Below are positions 48,074 through 60,088 of a DNA stretch of 64,000 nucleotides, piece after piece. The stretch is taken from NCBI GenBank assembly GCA_002197995.1, contig NGZR01000001.1, positions 12,729,501 through 12,793,500 on the forward strand, read 5' to 3'. The first letter of the stretch is position 1, and every line of letters begins with the position of its first letter. The translations under genes were made by a program, and so were the position numbers. The notes below the pieces were generated by a model. That model was not told the origin of the DNA. It worked only from the letters and a program-made list of their open reading frames with translations, and ran no database searches. The DNA comes from Gaeumannomyces sp. JS-464 (lineage: Eukaryota; Ascomycota; Sordariomycetes; Magnaporthales; Magnaporthaceae).

Positions 48074-50494
48074 CTAACCGACGCGTCGACGCTTCGGTTC
48101 TGGAGCGGGATTGTCCCCAATGTCGTTCCGGAAGATCTCCTCTGTTGCCGCCGGGCTGGGAGTGCCATTGTGCATGGTCATCCCCGGACCAATGTTGCTA
48201 GGCTGGGCGGCGATTCCGGCTCCGTTGTCGAACGGTGCGTCGAGATTGAAGTTGAACTCATCGCCGTCGGCTGGGTTCACGCCCCCAAAGTCGGTGCCCT
48301 CGAAGCCGCCGAGCTGGTTCGCAAAGGCGCTGGTGTCAAGGAACTGGTCAATGTCGATATTCTCCGGGAAGTAGCCGCCTGCGGTGTTATTTGCCGGGTT
48401 GCCGCCGTCGTCGATGCCCGGGATGTGGCCCGATGGCGAGAGCGGCCCGAGCATGTGCGTCAACTCGTCGATCTTGTGGTCCTGGTCCTCCTGGAGCCGG
48501 TGAAGCGCCTCGAGCTCCGTCTGCGACATTGCCAGCTCGTCCAGCAGCGGTGGTGGCGGTGTCAGCGACGACATGACGGGCGAGAGCGAGTTGCGACCAG
48601 GAGGCGCGCCGGCGGGGGCCCGTGGCTGTGGAGGTGGCGGGGTCCCCTTCGCCTGGCGAGCCGGGATCGGTATGGACGGGGGTTTTGAGGAAGCAGGGGC
48701 CGACGTCAGGCCGGCGGCGGCGGCGGTGCCCGGCACCGAGGGGGTTGTTGTTTTGGGCATCGACGCCTGGCGGGCCATGATGTTGATGACCTGGTTGCGC
48801 TGGTCGCTGTTCATGGTGACAGGGGTCTTGGCCGCTACGTCCGATAGGTCGATGCCAGTCGCGGCGCCGGCGTTGGTATCGTTGATGATCCTCATCATCT
48901 GCTCCTGAGGGCTCCCGACGGCATGCTTGAGGTAGTCTGCCGCAGGTGCGTCGGTGGGTAGGTCCAGCAGCTCCGTGACCTGGCCTATGCGCGGCCCGCC
49001 GCCGTAGGCTGGCGACGCTGCCGAAGATGGGGACGAAGCTGCGATACTGGCTGCCCCCGCGCGGGGAATAGGGGGTAGCAGTCGCTGAGGCCTCTTAGGG
49101 GGGCTTGCCGCACTGGCGTGGTCGCCCGCCTGCCGGTGGACGAAGTCGCCGAGGTCGACGACACTCCCTTGCGGCATGCTGGCGCTGGGGATGATGCTGG
49201 CAAGGAGGTCTGACACACTGTGCGACCCGCCCTGCTCCTCTAGCGACTTGCGGAACACGTTGGCGAGGAAGTTGAGGATGGCGTTTATAGAGTTCTCGTG
49301 GCGCTCATGCATGTTCTGGAACGCTACGGCTTGCTGGTACAGCTGGTTGTGATCCGAGCGCAGCCGCTGGATCATCTCGTGGATGGCCCGCTGCTGGTTA
49401 CGTAAGTGGCCGACCTGGTCCCTGACGAGTTGCAGGTCCTTCTTCTGGAGTGCGCCCGCTGAGGTGTCTGCTGGCGAGCCAGCTGGCCTCGCGGGGCCAG
49501 CCTGTGCTGGGCCGACGAAGCCCTGGGCGTGTGCGTCCTCGGTAGCTACCTCCTCCTCGCTGTCGCCGTCGCCATCGTCCTTCTTCCCCTTCTTCTTACT
49601 GCCACCACTCTTAGGCTTGTTGATCAGCCACAGCAGGTTCGGATGACCCCGCTTGAAGTAGGGGTTGTAGTACTCGCTCGGGCTCTTGTTCTTCCGCTCG
49701 CTGGCCTTCATCGAGTTGTCCGACAGTCCTACCCTCTTATGGAAGCCGTACATATTCAGCTGCCTCACAAAAGAGGCATAGTTGTTGTGCTTGAAGAGCT
49801 CTGGGATCAGCGTTTTGGCGAATTCGTCCTCGTCCAGCACTATGAACGAGTCGCCTTGTTGCGACCACCGGATGAGCTCCGTGTTCTTGGCCTCTTCGAG
49901 GAAGCTGTGAAGATCGGAAGGCAATCCAGTTAGCGGAAGAGTTGCTTTTACAGCCAGGGGATATTTGGAACAGGAGAGGGGGCGGGTGTTTACCTGCTCA
50001 GCTTCTGCACAAAGGGAGGAATTTGTTTCCGATTCGCCTGAGCATCCCTCTTTGCCCTGGCAGCCTTTTCCTCAAGAAGCTGGATGTTGTCATTCTCATC
50101 GACCGGAGCCGCCGAGGCGGGCTGTGGGATCAGGGCGCCGTCGTCCCCAAAGCTAGGCCATGGGTCGGGAAGTCCATCGTACTGGGGCCGGCCGGCAGTC
50201 GGCACGAGGGCGCGTGCGGCTGGGCGGCGGGCGATGACGTTGGAGGAAGTCGGCGCGGGCTGGGGGAAACCCTGGGCAGACTGGAACTGATTCGGGGCTG
50301 ACATGATGAAAGGTGGGATGGTGGAGGTAGTGGGCTTGGACGAGTCGGGGACGACGAAGTCGGCATCCGAGCCTGCGGGGTTCCAGCGGGAGAACTGCTC
50401 CGGGGGAGAGGCGTAGGGCGGCTGGTACGGCTGCACGGGAACAGCGACTGATCCGGAGTCTGGAAGGGCCCTTCCTCGGGTTCGGGGGAGACAT
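48074..50494 (-). CDS. HSF1: Heat-shock transcription factor HSF1
   Basis: Trimeric activator of heat-shock genes. The family's upstream start is best matched by MSPPNPRKG at 50494. One base shift near 50445 leads into VPVQPYQPPYASPPEQF, and the in-frame MSAPNQFQ at 50304 is an alternative start. Exon 1 ends IPPFVQKLS at 49994. The 89-nt intron (49905-49993, GTAAAC donor, CACAG acceptor) splits the DNA-binding domain. This continues SFLEEAKNTELIRW, FAKTLIPELFKHNNY and SFVRQLNMYGFHKRVG, with the winged-helix recognition helix intact. NPYFKRGHPNLLWLINKP closes the domain. The trimerisation coiled coil (LQLVRDQVGHLRNQQRAIHE to NFLANVFRKSLEE) follows. The Ala/Pro/Ser-rich regulatory region and the acidic Asn/Asp/Gly activation tail end at 48074 with PEPKRRRVG, a likely nuclear signal. 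Confidence 0.95.
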
Positions 50495-52795
50495 GGAGAG
50501 GTACATGCGAGCCGGGGGCCTCGGACCGCTGGGAGGCCGGGGGAGCGACTATGGGCGGCTGCGACTGGTCGCTCGCGCGATGGAGTCGCGAAGCAATCGA
50601 GGGGGAAGGGGAGGTCCGGCAACCTACTCGTTGCTCCTGTGTCGTTCCGGATGGTTGTGGGAGGCAGTGGTGGTAGCTTCCGAGGGATCGGTGCAGGTGC
50701 GTGGGTATCTAGGTAGAAGGAGACAGTGTTGTTGTCGCTGGCGGGCAGCGCTGGTTGCAGGCGCCAGGGCGTGGGCAAGGCTGGCGGAATGGTGTCGCGC
50801 CTCGAAGCAGTCGGGCGGGCTGGCAGCTGGTGCGCGCACCCTGGACTAGGCAGGATTCGGCGGGAAGGCGACAACTGCGCGGCGAAACCACTGGCCTTCT
50901 CGGGCAGAGGATGGGAGAGAGCGGGCAGGCACACGCTGTCCAGATGGAAGACGCCCTGGTTCGAGTGATAGCGAGTGATGTGTAAGTGATGTCAAGTCGA
51001 GAACGTGTCCGCCACGGTGGGCCGACGGCCTCTGTCGATTTATATGCTACCGTCGCCGGATTGTCGGGATCGCAGCGGCCCTGGCGCTCCTGGCCGGAAA
51101 CAAAGCTGCACAATGTGAGAGCGCGGTGCTCAATAATGGGGTCTGGCTGGGCCTTTGGAGCCGCAGAGATGGACGAGGCCGCCGCTCACAACCCGCGGAC
51201 GGTGTGCGGCGGGAACGAGACGACCAGCGGATTCTGCCGCCCGCTGCGACCAGAGCCAAGCCAAGCCGCCAGGCGCTGATTGAGGGTTGGGAAGTGGGGT
51301 TGCTAGGAGGTTACCTGGGCCCGTTCGAGCTCAATGGCTAGTGGGCATTAAAAAAATTATTCCAGACACAGGACCGTGATAGGATAGAGCGTCGGTGCAG
51401 CCGCAAAGGGAAGAGGGGATGCGAGAAAATGAAAAGAAAAAGAGAAAACGAAAGAAGAAAAAAAGAGGGTGAAATAAAAGATAAAATCGAAAAGGAGGTA
51501 TTCTTCAATTGTTGTCTAGGTAAATCTTGCTGCTCTTTCTTTTTCCCGTCTTTTCTCGTGCCTGCCTGCCAGCCTCGGGTCTCTCGTCTTGCACCTCAAC
51601 GGCAGCAGCAGCAGCAGGCAGCTTCCGGGTGACGCATCAAGAAATCAATCGCAGGTATCAGAGGGCAATTCCCGTCTTTCTTGGGTCTTGAAACAGCGTC
51701 GGGTATGTGCTTCGTCCTTATAAGCCTTTGCCAACGGGCCTTCTTGTCCGTCCTGTTCTTGCGGAAAGAGATCCACGCTCTTCCAGCCGGCGCGAGGCGC
51801 AGCCTATTGTCTTTATCTGCGCGCAGGAAGAGGAAGCAAGCAGACAAGTCACCCAAAAGTGAGGTGATCCCCGGACCCACGGCCCTCGCCCGCCAGAGCT
51901 GCAGAGCTTCCAATTTGCGGCGCCGGCCAGCATTGCATTGGGCAGTCCGGTGGAGCTCGCCGTCAGTTCAAAGATCGCAGAATGAGAAGGCGATCGGCTT
52001 CTACCGCAGGCCCAGGTGGGGCCCGGCCGCAGACAGTCCCACCAGCATGGCAATGCAGCGTGGTTTAACGACTCGTGCCGCCTGACAGGCTGCTGCAGTT
52101 GTCATCAAACCCGCCGATTGTCGACGTCCGCCATTCCTTTTTTTTGCATCCCCGTTTTGCTCCCGCCTCCCTGCTCGCCCAACCCAGCACTGCCCAGCAC
52201 GCACGTCGCCCCCACAAGACCAGCAGTCCCCAGTCTGGCTCGGAGCAAAGCTCCAGGGCCCCCAGCTTCTCCCGGAGCTACTGTTCCGGGCGCTCCAGCC
52301 ACAGCATGCGGGCGCACGTGGCATTCCCGGGGCTGTACCGCACTTACAACGCGAGGCTACCTAGGTAGGCACGTTCCCCGAATAAAAAGGGGCACTCCGT
52401 ATAAACTGCATAACCGGGAAAGTTAGAACAGCGGAAAGAAAAAGGACAGGAAATAGGACAGGAAATAGGACAGGAAATAGGAAAGGAGACCTCCAGGATA
52501 AGTTTATTTGGGCGCCGTGCTAGGTTAGATAACCCATTAGCGGGCGTTGTGTTACCGTGTTGTCCTGCAGCTCCACCCCCTGAGACGGCAGCCGGTCCAG
52601 ACGCGTCTGCAACCCACCTGCTTGACATCATCCATTAGTACAACATGACCAGCGAGGCACCCAAATAAGGGCCAGGGCAGGGCGGTGCTGAATAGCTAGC
52701 TGGGCGGCCAAGCGCGTGCGGGCGCGGCGCGACTCTTGGCGAGATTAAATGTTGGTTTGGGTTTTGCGTTTTCGACAAATCCGAGTCCTGGGTAT
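50495..52795. promoter_or_regulatory. Long upstream region of HSF1
   Basis: About 2.3 kb between the HSF1 start and the end of CWC27, both on the minus strand. It presumably holds a long HSF1 promoter and leader. A purine-rich tract is at 51420-51500, and a 12-base minisatellite at 52444-52479. ORFs lack domains. The palindromic motif CTACCTAGGTAGGC occurs at 52357-52370. Confidence 0.5.
52444..52479 (+). repeat. 12-bp minisatellite, three perfect copies
   Basis: Three perfect tandem copies of GGACAGGAAATA, followed by a partial copy with a mismatch. It lies in non-coding DNA upstream of HSF1. Confidence 0.92.
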
Positions 52796-54620
52796 CTATA
52801 TCAACAGCCAATGACGACATCTCCAGCATTCACTTGGCCCCTCTCCCGCCGCCGCCGATGCCCTCGACAGCTGCGCGTTGCGGGCTTGATCCCAGGCACG
52901 TCCGCCTGAGTTTTTCGCCCGTGCCTCCCGCTCGTGTTTCCTCCCTTCCTTCAGGTCCCGCGATTTCTCGCGAGGGTCGATGACAACTAGCTCCTCCTCG
53001 GCCTTCTTCCGGTAACTCAGGTCCTTGCCCAGTTTGTCGGCGGCGAAGCTCAGTGCGTGGGACATCCAACCCGCGTCACCGTCGTCGGCGTCGTCCTGCT
53101 TGCCGCTCTCCACCTCGTCCCAGGCCATGCAGCTCTGGCAGTTGAGGATGAAGTGCAGGTCGCAAACTTCTCCCTCCTCATCTGCTGCGGGCCCCTTGTC
53201 CTGTGGCTCTCCGTCGCCGTTTGTGCCAGCGCTACTGGTCTCGTGCTTTTGTGAGCCTTTTACCGCTGGAGCTTCGGCGAGTTTTGACTGGAAGACTTTG
53301 AGCAGGTCCAGCGTCTTCTGCTCTTCGGCCGCGTCCGTGTTGTTCGCTCCTGGCCTCCGCTTCCTCCCCCTCGTGGAAGCCTCTGGTATCATCTGTTCAA
53401 GTGCCGATTTCTTTTCCTCTCGCACCAGCTCGGTGTGCACGGTCCGCCGCATTGAGGCCTTCAATGCGGCAATCTCTTCGTTTGCCTTCTCTAGAGCAGT
53501 CTTCTCTTTGGTCTCCTGTGCCTCAGGTGACTCGCTTTTATACCTTGGTTGCACGCGCGGCGCTGTGGGTGGTCCAACAGGCCGAAAATCTTCGACCTGT
53601 TCTGGCTCCTTCGGAACATCTCGTGAGGCCGTCTTACTACCCGACGAACTCCTTTCTGGGAGCACAACCGTCTCAACCACGGCCTTTGGCTTTTTGGCCT
53701 TCTTTGGCGGCACAGCAGCAGACTCCTCGTGATCCACATCCATGACGATTCTCGTGTCGAACTTTGGCTTCTTCAGTAGTGGAAGCTCCTCGGCATCTCC
53801 TTCCTCGTCGCCGAAACTGAGCAACTGCTTCGCACCCTTTCTCTTCTTAGGCTTTTTAACAGGGGCAGGGGCCGCCTCAGTCCGCCGGGCAATGCGTTCC
53901 CTCTTCTTCATGTCGTCAAAGGGGTTGACAAGTATCTCTGTCTTGAGGAGCTTGATGGCGTAGAGGGGCGCTCACCACCCTCGGCCAGCTCAGCCTCGCC
54001 CATTTTTGCCAGATTGTAAATTGTATCGCCACTGAATTGGAGTTAGCCTTATGCGGTCAAGGTTGAGGGCTGTGAGGAGACGGGGGTTCGAAAAATGGCC
54101 AAGATAAGGAGGGAGGAGGGACATGGGGGCTTATATACTAACACTATCCGTCCAAAAATGGTGTTTTTGCCGTTAAGCTCGTCACACTTGTCGAAAGTAA
54201 AGAAGAATTGGCTGCCGTTGGAGTCAGGGGTGCCGTCGTTGGCCATCCCGAGCAACCCGCGTCTGTTGAATTTCAGCCGGCTGTGAAATTCGTCTTTGAA
54301 ACCGACGCCCATCTCCCCAGCATTTTTCCCCCTCCTCTGGTCCATGGGCCAGGGCTCCAGATCGCCCGAGAAGGCCCGCCGTCATAGATGGACTCGCCGC
54401 CGTTGCCGGTCCCTGTCGGGTCGCCGCCCTGATGATGAAGCCGGGAACGAGGCGATGGAATGTGGTGTTGTCGTAGTAGCCATCGAGGCCAGTGCTGGAG
54501 GAAATTCCTCGATGTTAGAGGAGTCTGCTTTGCGAAGAGCTCGACAGACAGCTCGCCGAGGCTGGTGTGGAGGATGGCCGAGGCCGTCGGCTGCGGCTCC
54601 GTATTGTATATGGCCGACAT
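52796..54620 (-). CDS. CWC27: Spliceosomal cyclophilin CWC27
   Basis: Cyclophilin of the activated spliceosome (partner of CWC22). Exon 1 starts MSAIYNTEPQPTASAILHTS and GELSVELFAKQTPLTSRNFL. It continues with DGYYDNTTFHRLVPGFI, QGGDPTGTGNGGESIYDGG, MGVGFKDEFHSRLKFN, GLLGMANDGTPDSNGSQFFF and KNTIFGRIV. The intron at 54032-54142 has a GCTAAC branch and TTCAG acceptor, phase 2, and exon 2 reads GDTIYNLAKMGEAELAEGGE. The C-terminal half is long and charged, with the CWC27-typical VCDLHFILNCQSCMAWD near 53130. Four single-base frame breaks occur: near 54490, near 54430, near 54380 and near 53970; at least the last two look like C-runs one base short. The stop is at 52796 if the frame holds, or near 52830 in another frame. 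It is divergent from V-ATPase subunit B. Confidence 0.9.
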
Positions 54621-55094
54621 GGTGGCGAGCGGCGATTGAGACGGGGTGCGGGATGCGGAGGAGGTTGCCGAGGTTTGTGGCAGTTGCGTGGAGCAGGCGG
54701 CGCCCGTCTGGCGTTCCTTTTTCCTGGCGCAGAATCAATTTACCCGATTCGCGAAGTCGGCTGCTCGAGATGCATTCACAGTCGCGTCGGGCAAGCTGAG
54801 ACGGGCGGCTGGCCGTTTGCTTGGCCGAATTAGTGGGGCGGCGTAGATGATGTCACGTCATGTGATTGGTCCGTCTTTCGGGACAGCTGAGGAGCTCCAT
54901 CGACGACGACTCAATCGCGGCGGGCCAAGCTCGGGAAGCGGCAGCTCGACGACACCGACCACCAACATCTTCTGCCATCCTCTGTTTCCACATCCCACAT
55001 CCTGCGAAGGCCGTCTGCAGTTTCTCCACGACCCCCTCGACTGGGCTGGACTCCGTCCTTGTTTTCAAAGCCGCGCACGCGCATTTTGGCCACC
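54621..55094. promoter_or_regulatory. Divergent promoter CWC27/V-ATPase B
   Basis: A 474-base spacer with both genes starting at its edges. It includes GATGATGTCACGTCATGTGA near 54848-54867. The TGACGTGACATCA-like core read on the minus strand resembles a CRE/ATF half-site pair, which is inference. Confidence 0.45.
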
Positions 55095-56927
55095 ATGGCG
55101 GACCCGCGAGAGCCGTCGTCTTACTCGGTTTTGCCGAGGATCAAGTACAACACCATTGGTGGTGTCAACGGCCCTCTGGTCATCCTCGACAACGTACGCC
55201 GCAGCGCATTGTCCCGTGTGGAATGTCCCGGCCGTCACTGACAGCGGTCGCAGGTCAAAAACCCCAGCTACAACGAGATTGTCTCGCTCACTCTGCCTGA
55301 TGGCACCGTCAGGTCGGGCCAAGTGCTCGAGGCCCGAGGTGAGGAGCCGTCTGCCCAAGCGGCATTTCCACGCTTTTCGGCATCGAACCCCGTCCCGCTG
55401 ACACGCAATCCCCGTCAGGAACCCGCGCCATTGTGCAGGTCTTCGAGGGCACGCCGGGCATCGATGTCAAAAAGACAAAGGTTGAGTTTTCGGGCGAGAA
55501 CCTGAAGCTTGGCGTTTCTGAGGACATGATGGGTCGCATCTTCGATGGTTCCGGCCGCCCTATCGACAAGGGCCCCAAGGTGCTGGCCGAGGACTACCTG
55601 GATATCAACGGCCAGCCCATCAACCCCTACTCTCGAGTGAGTCGGCCCTGTTCCGACTGCCTCCAGCTCCGCGGAGCCCAGCTCTGACAGCGGATGTGAT
55701 GCTATCCAGGTCTACCCCGAGGAGATGATCTCGACCGGTATCTCCACCATCGACACGATGAACTCTATCGCTCGTGGGCAGAAGATCCCCATCTTCTCGG
55801 CAGCCGGTCTACCGCACAACGAGATCGCCGCCCAGATTTGCCGACAGGCCGGCCTGGTCCAGCGGGAGGGTGTCACCAACAAGGGAGTTCACGACGGCCA
55901 CGAGGAGAACTTCTCCATCGTCTTTGCTGCCATGGGTGTCAACCTAGAAACCGCCCGATTCTTCACGCGCGATTTCGAAGAAAACGGCAGTTTGGAGCGC
56001 ACAACGCTGTTCCTTAACCTCGCCAACGATCCAACGTACGTGAAGGAGAGACATCTAGAACTGCCGCTGATCATGGCCATGATGATATACACGCACACCG
56101 GCTGAGAGTACATTGCTGACTCCTTGCCACTGCAGGATCGAGCGTATTATAACCCCCGACTGGCCCTCACCACGGCCGAATACTACGCCTACCAGCTCGA
56201 GAAGCACGTTCTAGTAATTCTCACCGACCTGTCGGCGTACTGCGATGCGCTGCGTGAGGTTTCGGCGGCGCGTGAAGAGGTGCCAGGTCGTCGTGGTTTC
56301 CCCGGTTACATGTACACGGATCTGTCCACCATTTACGAGCGTGCCGGTCGTGTGGAAGGCCGCAACGGCTCCATCACGCAGATCCCCATTCTTACTATGC
56401 CCAACGACGACATCACGCACCCGATTCCCGACCTAACTGGGTACATTACCGAGGGCCAGATCTTTGTGGACCGAGGCCTGTACAACCGCGGTATCTACCC
56501 GCCGATCAACGTGCTGCCGTCCCTGTCCCGACTGATGAAGTCGGCCATCGGCGAGGGCATGACGCGCAAGGACCACGGCGACGTGTCGAACCAGCTGTAC
56601 GCCAAGTACGCCATCGGACGTGACGCGGCAGCCATGAAGGCCGTCGTAGGTGAGGAGGCGCTGTCGGCCGAAGACAAGCTCTCTCTCGAGTTCCTCGACA
56701 AGTTCGAGCGTACGTTTGTGGCACAGGGCCCGTACGAGTCGCGGACCATCTTCGAATCGCTGGACCTGGCTTGGTCTCTGCTGCGCATCTACCGCAAGGA
56801 CATGCTCAACCGTATCCCCGCCAAGATCATCAACGAGTACTACCAGAGGACGGCGGACCGCAAGGGCAAGAGCAAGGCGCACCCGGAGGACAGGGCGGCT
56901 GAGGAGGAGAACCTGATCGACGCATAA
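55095..56927 (+). CDS. vma-2: V-ATPase subunit B
   Basis: Regulatory nucleotide-site subunit of the V1 sector of the vacuolar proton ATPase. Five exons: 55095-55193, 55254-55338, 55419-55636, 55710-56035 and 56136-56927, with GT-AG introns of 60-100 nt. Joined, they give [90 protein letters not shown] and [20 protein letters not shown], all near invariant in eukaryotes. The last exon starts IERIIT and then loses frame in the C5 run at 56153-56157. With six C it reads [18 protein letters not shown] as expected, for 506 aa. The break is almost certainly a sequence error, because the rest is perfect. The C-terminus is charged ([20 protein letters not shown]). Confidence 0.97.
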
Positions 56928-59900
56928 GCTGTGTCTTTTTCGGTTCTAACTGTCTCCTAATCTTCTGTCTGTGATTTGAGTAAGTTGGTGATAGGCACCT
57001 AGGTAGGCACTTTTGGTATCTTGTGCGCAATGGAATTCTGCTGTTTAACCTGGATATGATTCCCGAGAGGACATGGGAAAAACGAAAGGCATCTTATTTT
57101 GGATGATGTGCCCTCGGCTTGCTGCTGGAATCGATGGTTTCTGTGTGACTGTCATGTCTGCCGTCTCTTGGCTGTGGCTTTGCCCGTGCTCATAGGTAAG
57201 ACCAGCTAGCTATGATAGGTACCTTAGGGGGGGAAAGGGGAGTTCCTAGTCATCGTCACTAGCGAATTCGAGGCCGGACAAACGTGGTCCCCCTGGACAT
57301 GATCGCCTGGACCGTGGCAGGGCTAATATTATGCAAGGCTTCGGTTTTCGTGTGCAACCAGCCATCTTACACCCTGTTCGTTGCTATTACCTCCGTTAGG
57401 TATTCTGTTCGTTACTATTACCTCTGGTAATGACGGTCACCTCCGGTAGTGACTATAACCTATTGTTAGGATTCCCATTTGTGACTGTTTTTTTTGTTTT
57501 TTTTTTTTTTGTTTTTTTTTTTTTTTGTTTTTTTTTAAGCAAACCACTATAACCGTTGGGCAATAATGTTAGCCAAACAGACAATATCAACGGAGGCTAT
57601 AATAACCAGTGAGGACACGACGCTATTGCGATGTTTCGTGGGACACCCTGTCGAGCCGTTTTAACCTTGGTTTAGATCGTGACCAGGAACTCCTCTTTTC
57701 CCCCTATGGTGTAGGTACTTACACCTAGTCGGGTAAGTGGTAAGTGAGCGAGGAGGAGGTAAAAAGGGCAGGTATCGTGGAGCGCCCGCCTTGAATCAAA
57801 AAGCAGGAGTAAACTTTTGAACTCTTGAGGCTCTGGAGCAAGGCGCCGGCAACATCACTCTTAACCACAAATCATAGAACCCGACTGCCATTCACGTCTT
57901 GATGTTTTTGTTCGCGGGGAGAAGATTATTCCCAGCTCCAACGCCGCTACTAGGCACATGCACCCTCAGGGGTGTTTTTCGCAATATGCAAAACGACAGC
58001 GCCAAGTTCATCGACAAAAATGTCCAAAACATTTGCCTAAATTCTGCGAAACATTCCAGCTAGTGCTTTAGGCATCCGAGGTAATCACAGCTTCCGTCGA
58101 GCATAAACCTAGGATTCACATGGTCATTGGCCTGATTCCTGATTTTCCCAGTTTCCATGAGGCGAGGCCAGCCGTAGAGCACGCTGTTGAGAGGCGGCTG
58201 GGCGCGAATCTTGCAGGCGATGGGCTGCAAAAGACGCTATCACCAAGGCGCAATACATAGACGATTGATTTTGATATCCCTGGGAGGTTTATTGGTCCAG
58301 GAATTGTAAAAGAGTCACAAGCGACAACGAGGCAGAGGGGACAGGAACAGTGCATCGATGGTAGGCTCTGAAGGGCGGGTTGCGTCTGTCGCCGCCAGCA
58401 AACACCCCGATTTGAAGGACGAGAACCCGCATTTTGGGCCGGCACGCGGAGATCATTTGCCAGAAAAAGCATTGGTGGTTGGGGGCAGGGGTTGGGGTCG
58501 GCCCCCCGCAGTGGCTCTGCCGCACCAATCATCAGCCATGCACACCGACGGGTCCCTGGGCAGCTGCAGGAGTTCCGGCCGAGATGGATCGAACTTTTTG
58601 CCGACGTCATTCGATCATTCTGTCTTCAATTTTACATGTTTACTTTTCACGCCCCTTCGCAGTGGCACTCTTCCATGACCGCGCACAGGCTTTGCTGCGT
58701 ACCTAGATTTCTTTGTCCATCTTTTTAACCACCCGCTGGGCTAGACTACCTACCTAGCCATACCCTCCTCTCGTGTTTAACCGACAGGTCGGCATAGGCG
58801 GACTTTTGTTCGTCCGCAATCCCCAGGCAGAGAAAACAGTTTGGCCCAACGACTCCTGTTGCAACGCTCGGCTAAGTGGTTCGCGGTGCAACCTCGGCCC
58901 CAAAGGTCGGCCGGTGGATGTGTTTTCTCCTGCTCTCTCCACTCCCTTGCGCTGCCCGTCTGCTCGTTCGAGTCCAGACAGTTTGGCCCGAAAACCGTGG
59001 GTTCACCACCTTGCCTCGTCTCTCCCTGCCTGGCCAACTCATGCATCCAAACGCGCATTCGGCGAGCCCGTGCCGTGCGGGCAGAGCGATGAGTGGATCG
59101 CGTATTCATCTCCAATCCGGCTCGAATACCGATACACGCTTTCTCCAGGAGTTCCTCCGCTTCCCTGCTCCATCACGAGATCTCCCCGGGTTTCCCCAGC
59201 CACCCCAGGAATGACGCTCACCGTGACCGCTACCCTCATCTTCTCCTTCTCCCCACGGGGAGAGAACATTCTGCCAACACCGCACGTCTCAGGTCCGACG
59301 CCTAGGGCATACCCAGACAGACAACACGACCAACTGCCCGTAAGCACGGGCGAGCAGTAGCAGCAATGTCGACGCGTGGCACACATGCTACCGTCTCGAC
59401 GAGCCTGCCCAGAGGCTGGAAATCCATCCTGGGCGACACCAGGCAGTAATAAAGAACTGAATACCGAAGAGGATCAAAAGGGGCTCTCTTACCACACTCC
59501 CTTGACGCTTCTTGTGTCCATCATTCGGTGTACACTCCGAATCTCCTACTGTTACCTGTATTTACTGGATGAATGTCTGCCCCGTGCCAAAACGGCCCGG
59601 GCGGAGTGGAGAACCAAGTGTGTCCTTCCACACCTTCCCAGTGATTGGGGTAAATTCAAAGCTTGCCTGCCTCCTCGTCTACCCCATTTCCACCTCCTCA
59701 CCCCGACCCCGGCCCCTACCAACGGTCCGGCTCAAATCGCTTGGAGGTCGTAAGCGGTCCCCACCCCGTATCTCGCTACCTAGTTACCACGTCGGTATGG
59801 GCTGTGGGAGAGGCGTCCGCCCTGGGCCGGATGAGGAGCAGGATGAGGGGAAGGGGGAGGACAATGAGTCGCAACCAGGGTGAGAGCTGCCGTACCTGCA

Positions 59901-60088
59901 TGCCTGCCTCTGAGTATAAAGATGCCGTCCCAACCTCGGCTCCCTCGGTCTCGTAGAATTGAGTCTTCGCCTTGGTCGTCGTCCGTTCTCTGTCTCCTCT
60001 CCGGGTCCTAGGTCTCCCCAGACAGATACCTCTTCCCAGCTGCCGCCGATATCCGGTGCACTCTTGTCTATCTATCCGCTGAGCAATC
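56928..60088. other. Long gene-free region
   Basis: About 3.1 kb after V-ATPase B. It contains an AT-richer part (57280-58100) with T-runs and two 22-base near-direct repeats (57374-57395 and 57405-57426). A GC-richer part with overlapping, non-conserved ORFs (58116-58728 and 58753-59390) follows. The last part is probably the promoter of the aldose epimerase gene. The motif CACCTAGGTAGGCAC occurs at 56996-57010. Confidence 0.5.
57487..57537 (+). repeat. Interrupted poly-T tract
   Basis: About 50 bases consisting of T-runs separated by single G residues, in non-coding AT-richer DNA. Confidence 0.9.

Noticed and set aside
58116..58728. Overlapping ORFs on both strands
   Set aside because: No family resemblance, start and splice signals absent, mutual overlap.
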